Source of the DNA: JAJZOM01 sp046703545
GTDB lineage: Archaea; Thermoplasmatota; Thermoplasmata; Thermoplasmatales; Thermoplasmataceae
NCBI GenBank assembly: GCA_046703545.1
Contig: JBJKSX010000020.1
Coordinates: 1 to 22,967, forward strand
Length of the DNA: 22,967 nucleotides
Direction of reading: 5' to 3'
Shown here in pieces: positions 20,358-22,967 of the stretch. Each line of letters starts with the position of its first letter. Position 1 is the stretch's first letter. The translations under genes and the position numbers were made by a program. The notes beneath the pieces were generated by a model, which had not been told where the DNA came from, did no database searches, and saw only the letters and a program-made list of their open reading frames with translations.

Positions 20358-21782
20358 ATGTCAGAGTCGTCAGGGCCTGATGCCGGCAGAAAGGCTAAAT
20401 TAAAGGTTGCATTTGCAGTCGCAGCTGCCGCAGCCATGATCATCTCAGGCATTGCAATTTATGGGATTCTGAATCATCAGGCTCAGCAGAGTAACGGATC
20501 ATTTGCTGTGGAACCTTTCCCTTCAATCTGGCAGAAGAATTTTACAGGCACCCCGAGCAGCATTGTATCATCCGAAAATGGAATTGCATATTTTATTATA
20601 GACAGCAACAGCACCTGGGTCAACGGCAATCTGACATGGCAGGTATATGCAGTGGAGCTGAAAAGCGGCAAAATGATGTGGAGCCAGAACCTGACCATTT
20701 CCGATTACAGCAACGTTCAGCCTGACCTCTACGTAAGGAATGGCACCCTCTACTTCATTGGAGGGGGTTATGGGCTCTACGTCAACGGAACCCAGGTGCC
20801 TGTGCCCGGTTCACCTTACACGGTTTTTGTGGCCTCTTTCAACGGGACCACGGGCCAGCCGGAGAATGTTGAACCCTTGAGGGTGACTTCTTCCTTTGCC
20901 ACCACAGGGACATTTGCAGTTCTCGGCAAGCAGATCTATCTGGCCTGGATTTCTTATAGCGGTGAAAATCATGCAAATGTTTCAGCATATTCCGTCTTCA
21001 CCAAGAATCACTCCAGTTCTCCTCTGTGGGAAACGACCCTGTCGGTTCAGGCCGGCAACAACTCAGGCATTCCGTTGATTATGGCAGACAGCCAGTGGCT
21101 CATTATCCCACTCCAGACACTTGTCGGGCTCGACCCTTCCACCGGCAAAATGCTCTTTTCCTCCCCATATGGGGCGTTCAATACGGTATCGGACAATATT
21201 GTCAACGGTGCCCTGGTGGGTTCTACCCTTTACTACGTTTCAGAATTCAGGGTTCCTTCAGGAGGGTTCAATTTCAACCTTGTTGGCAGGAACTTGTCCA
21301 CTCTCAGTAACAATGTCAATATCACCATTTCACGATCCCCCATAGGCCTATTCCCATTGTCAGTAACTGAATTGGGTTCCGAATTGATGGTCTTCACGAA
21401 TCTCGAGGGGGGTTATGATGTTACAAGTCTTTCAGGCAAGGTATTGTGGAATAACAGTGAGATAAGCTACGCTCCCTCGGCAGGTTCGGTTAATGTGCCA
21501 CCCGGCTATCCTGCTGGAGTGCTTGCCAGTGGCAATTGGATCCTCAGCTCAGTGTCTTGGCCCAGTGGTTCTTCAAACATAACAACACAGTACTTTGAAG
21601 AAGTGAATCCCTCAAATGGGGCCCTGATATGGATACACCAGTTCACTTTCCGTGGAAATTCAGGAAGCCTGATGTTTGTTCCCCCTGCATTGACAGAATC
21701 CGCCCATGTCCTTGTCATTTCTGCTGAATCATCATTCATGGTATACAGGTGGGGCAACTCCGTGGGCTGCGTTGCTGTTTAA
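20358..21782 (+). CDS. Membrane-anchored, sequon-rich PQQ-like beta-propeller surface protein
   Basis: A 474-residue protein with a basic N-terminus (RKAKLK) and one hydrophobic segment (about 16-38, Ala-rich), then an exposed domain; the charge pattern suggests N-in, C-out. The domain holds degenerate PQQ-type blades, each ending in a turn such as LKSGKMMW, DPSTGKMLF, LSGKVLWNN or PSNGALIW, so a beta-propeller is likely. I count 15 N-X-S/T sites after the helix, as expected for an N-glycosylated surface protein of an acidophile lacking a cell wall. There is no cofactor or catalytic motif, so binding or scaffolding is more likely than dehydrogenase activity. The start is ATG, leaderless by TATA position. 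It is monocistronic, with its 3' end facing the small regulator gene. Confidence 0.75.
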   Translation: MSESSGPDAGRKAKLKVAFAVAAAAAMIISGIAIYGILNHQAQQSNGSFAVEPFPSIWQKNFTGTPSSIVSSENGIAYFIIDSNSTWVNGNLTWQVYAVELKSGKMMWSQNLTISDYSNVQPDLYVRNGTLYFIGGGYGLYVNGTQVPVPGSPYTVFVASFNGTTGQPENVEPLRVTSSFATTGTFAVLGKQIYLAWISYSGENHANVSAYSVFTKNHSSSPLWETTLSVQAGNNSGIPLIMADSQWLIIPLQTLVGLDPSTGKMLFSSPYGAFNTVSDNIVNGALVGSTLYYVSEFRVPSGGFNFNLVGRNLSTLSNNVNITISRSPIGLFPLSVTELGSELMVFTNLEGGYDVTSLSGKVLWNNSEISYAPSAGSVNVPPGYPAGVLASGNWILSSVSWPSGSSNITTQYFEEVNPSNGALIWIHQFTFRGNSGSLMFVPPALTESAHVLVISAESSFMVYRWGNSVGCVAV

Positions 21783-21840
21783 ATGCAGCTTTGTGTAAAT
21801 TTTAAAGATAAGGCCAGAAGCTCATCATCAAGGGATATGT

Positions 21841-22068
21841 TCAGCGGAGTTTTATGCAGTAAAACCTTCTTCTGGCATCGGTCATGCACACCTGCGTTTC
21901 AATAAGCTCCAGTTCCCTCAGGGTCTTGATGGCGTATAGCAGGGTCCTTCTGGACAGCATTGTTTCTTCCATAAGATCATCAAATGTGGAAATTTTGTTC
22001 TCCTTGAGTACCCTCAGCAGAAGTTTTGCCGAATTAGGCATTCCCTTCACGATCTCTACGCATTCCAT
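21841..22068 (-). CDS. Small winged-helix transcriptional regulator
   Basis: A 75-residue protein that is almost entirely one winged helix-turn-helix. A first helix (SAKLLLRVLKEN) is followed by STFDDLMEETMLSRRTLLYAIKTLRELELI, the helix-turn-helix with recognition helix SRRTLLYAIKTLRELE, and a two-strand wing (TQVCMTDARRRFYCIKL). The best likeness is to MarR/ArsR-type archaeal regulators with no ligand-binding domain. The start is ATG 22068, about 31 bases after a TATA-like element, leaving a very short leader. Its 3' end faces the beta-propeller gene 58 bases away, and on the 5' side it is divergent from tRNA-Thr. The regulated gene is unknown. Confidence 0.75.
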   Translation of the reverse strand: MECVEIVKGMPNSAKLLLRVLKENKISTFDDLMEETMLSRRTLLYAIKTLRELELIETQVCMTDARRRFYCIKLR

Positions 22069-22090
22069 CTGTTGTGTCAGTGAGTAGCAT

Positions 22091-22105
22091 TATGATATAT
22101 TAAAG
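22091..22105 (-). promoter_or_regulatory. TATA element of the small regulator gene
   Basis: The minus strand reads CTTTAATATATCATA here, roughly 31 bases before ATG 22068. The surrounding sequence to 22140 is AT-rich, so the exact box is uncertain. Confidence 0.35.
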
Positions 22106-22181
22106 TTGTACACTCAAACTTAAGTATAATAACAATTCAGCACAATCGTATTGAATCTGTTAAGAAATGAGATTGCTGAAA

Positions 22182-22191
22182 GGTTTATTTG
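22182..22191 (+). promoter_or_regulatory. TATA element of the tRNA-Thr gene
   Basis: GGTTTATTTG is centred about 29 bases before the first base of the tRNA, the usual archaeal spacing for a transcript starting just before the mature 5' end. Confidence 0.45.
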
Positions 22192-22215
22192 CCACCAGAT
22201 TATTTCAGAAAACGC

Positions 22216-22288
22216 GCCACTGTAGCTCAGCTGGCAGAGCAGCTGATTTGTAATCAGCAGGTCGGGGGATCGAAACCCTCCAGTGGCT
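22216..22288 (+). tRNA. tRNA-Thr (anticodon UGU)
   Basis: A complete 73-base cloverleaf without intron. The acceptor stem GCCACTG/CAGTGGC has 7 perfect pairs, the D arm is GCTC-AGCTGGCA-GAGC, and the anticodon arm is GCTGA-TTTGTAA-TCAGC with anticodon TGT, reading ACA. The variable loop is AGGTC, and the T arm is GGGGG-ATCGAAA-CCCTC with one G-T pair. The discriminator base is T73, as in archaeal tRNA-Thr. CCA is not encoded: the next bases are TGC. Position 54, the first base of the T loop, is A instead of the near-universal T. Confidence 0.95.
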
Positions 22289-22392
22289 TGCATATATAAT
22301 AGACAAGAACAATCCGGACTGATTATGTTTTAAGCCCCGCCATATAGTTTTTAAGTCTGGTTCATTTTATTTTTACTAAGGTGGGAATGATA

Positions 22393-22967
22393 ATGGTTAT
22401 CAGCAAGGCACTTGGTGGAAAATGTGCTCTCGTAGCAGGGGCTACAAGGGGGGCAGGAACGTCCATTGCTATTTCTTTAGCTCATGCGGGTGCCTATGTG
22501 TATGCTACGGGAAGAAGCAGCAGGATCTATGGGCCTTCAGACATGGCAAGACCTGAGACTATTGAGGAAACAGTTGACATGATTCATGCAGCAGGGGGAG
22601 ATGGAGAAGCTGTCATCGTTGACCATTCAGATACTGTTGCAGTTGAGCAGTTGATCAAAAAGATAAGTGGAGAGAAAGGTAGGCTGGATATTCTTGTGAA
22701 CGACATCTTTGGAGGCCATCCTTTCATGGAATGGGAGAACAGATTGTGGGAGCACGATTTAACCAAGGGATTTACAATGTTGCGTTATGGCGTTGGAACT
22801 CACCTTATAACTAATACAAAAGCCATACCGCTAATGTTAAGGACTGGAGGAGGTTTGATTGTGGAAATGACAGATGGCACCTCTGAGTACAACAAAGCTT
22901 TTCGGAGAAACGTGGGCTTCTATTATGATTTAGTCAAGGCAAACGTTGAGAGGATCACAATAGGCCT
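22393..22967 (+). CDS. Short-chain dehydrogenase/reductase (partial, cut by window end)
   Basis: The N-terminal 191 residues of an NAD(P)-dependent oxidoreductase of the classical SDR family; the 3' end lies beyond the window. The nucleotide-binding glycine motif is AGATRGAG (15-22). RLDILVNDIFGG takes the place of the usual NNAG segment. IVEMTDGT lies where the catalytic serine is normally found (threonine here). Y178 and K182 (YYDLVK) form the YxxxK active site. The insert YGPSDMARPETIEE after the second strand recalls SDRs annotated only as hypothetical oxidoreductases. The start chosen is ATG 22393, with GGTGGG about 8 bases upstream; ATG 22387 is also in frame but very close to that site. 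A TATA-like CATATAG (22341-22347) suggests a short leader. The substrate is unknown. Confidence 0.85.
   Translation, partial: MVISKALGGKCALVAGATRGAGTSIAISLAHAGAYVYATGRSSRIYGPSDMARPETIEETVDMIHAAGGDGEAVIVDHSDTVAVEQLIKKISGEKGRLDILVNDIFGGHPFMEWENRLWEHDLTKGFTMLRYGVGTHLITNTKAIPLMLRTGGGLIVEMTDGTSEYNKAFRRNVGFYYDLVKANVERITIG

Noticed and set aside
1..22967. Insertion sequences, prophage, CRISPR arrays or defence islands
   Set aside because: No transposase or integrase motif, no regularly spaced repeats and no known defence gene were seen; composition and gene order look chromosomal throughout.

Overview
The window reads as chromosomal DNA of an archaeon of, or close to, the Thermoplasmatales. The evidence is a 2-oxoacid dehydrogenase operon followed by a PduO-type cobalamin adenosyltransferase, the order I recall from Thermoplasma acidophilum (Ta1438 to Ta1434); a two-domain protein disulfide oxidoreductase; AlaX; a PaiA-like acetyltransferase; a sequon-rich surface protein; and promoters with a TATA element about 25-30 bases before the start codon (leaderless genes). 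Base composition looks moderate, near 50% GC by eye, and even. I see no insertion sequence, phage gene, CRISPR array or rRNA. Assignment is from family resemblance, not database search.

Layout. 171-1628 (-) is a Pho84-like MFS transporter, divergent from a small winged-helix-like protein (1855-2364). 2513-8531 (+) is a compact operon: lipA, E1-alpha, E1-beta, E2, E3, lipB. It encodes a complete 2-oxoacid dehydrogenase complex plus the two enzymes that make its lipoyl cofactor in place. Converging on it is the cobalamin adenosyltransferase (8511-9059, -), which is divergent from a DtxR/MntR-type metalloregulator (9157-9774) with a candidate operator at 9132-9145. A coiled-coil protein of unknown function follows (9835-10410). 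Then come an alaX-metallohydrolase pair (11802 to 10454, -), a protein disulfide oxidoreductase (11911-12570), and an SCP2-domain protein coupled to a fused 3-hydroxyacyl-CoA dehydrogenase/enoyl-CoA hydratase (12666-15007). Next on the minus strand are a PaiA-like acetyltransferase, an MFS exporter, a two-helix membrane protein, and a GlcF/GlcD-type 2-hydroxyacid dehydrogenase pair (20188 to 17572). The right end holds a glycosylated PQQ-like beta-propeller protein (20358-21782), a small winged-helix regulator (-), tRNA-Thr(UGU) and an SDR gene cut by the window end.

How it fits together. Much of the window is oxidation of small acids: branched-chain or pyruvate-type 2-oxoacids to acyl-CoA (dehydrogenase complex), acyl-CoA through beta-oxidation (HAD/ECH with SCP2), and 2-hydroxyacids into the respiratory chain (GlcD/GlcF). 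The remaining genes are housekeeping, redox and regulation. No stretch over 300 bases lacks a gene. Bases 1-170 hold no recognisable gene, only a short hairpin with an A6/T6 tract (120-134) that could end the MFS transcript. I do not see a clearly new defence or mobile system. The best leads are the self-contained lipoylation operon, the metalloregulator with its operator and mixed metal site, and the GlcF-like subunit with a cysteine-free first CCG domain.
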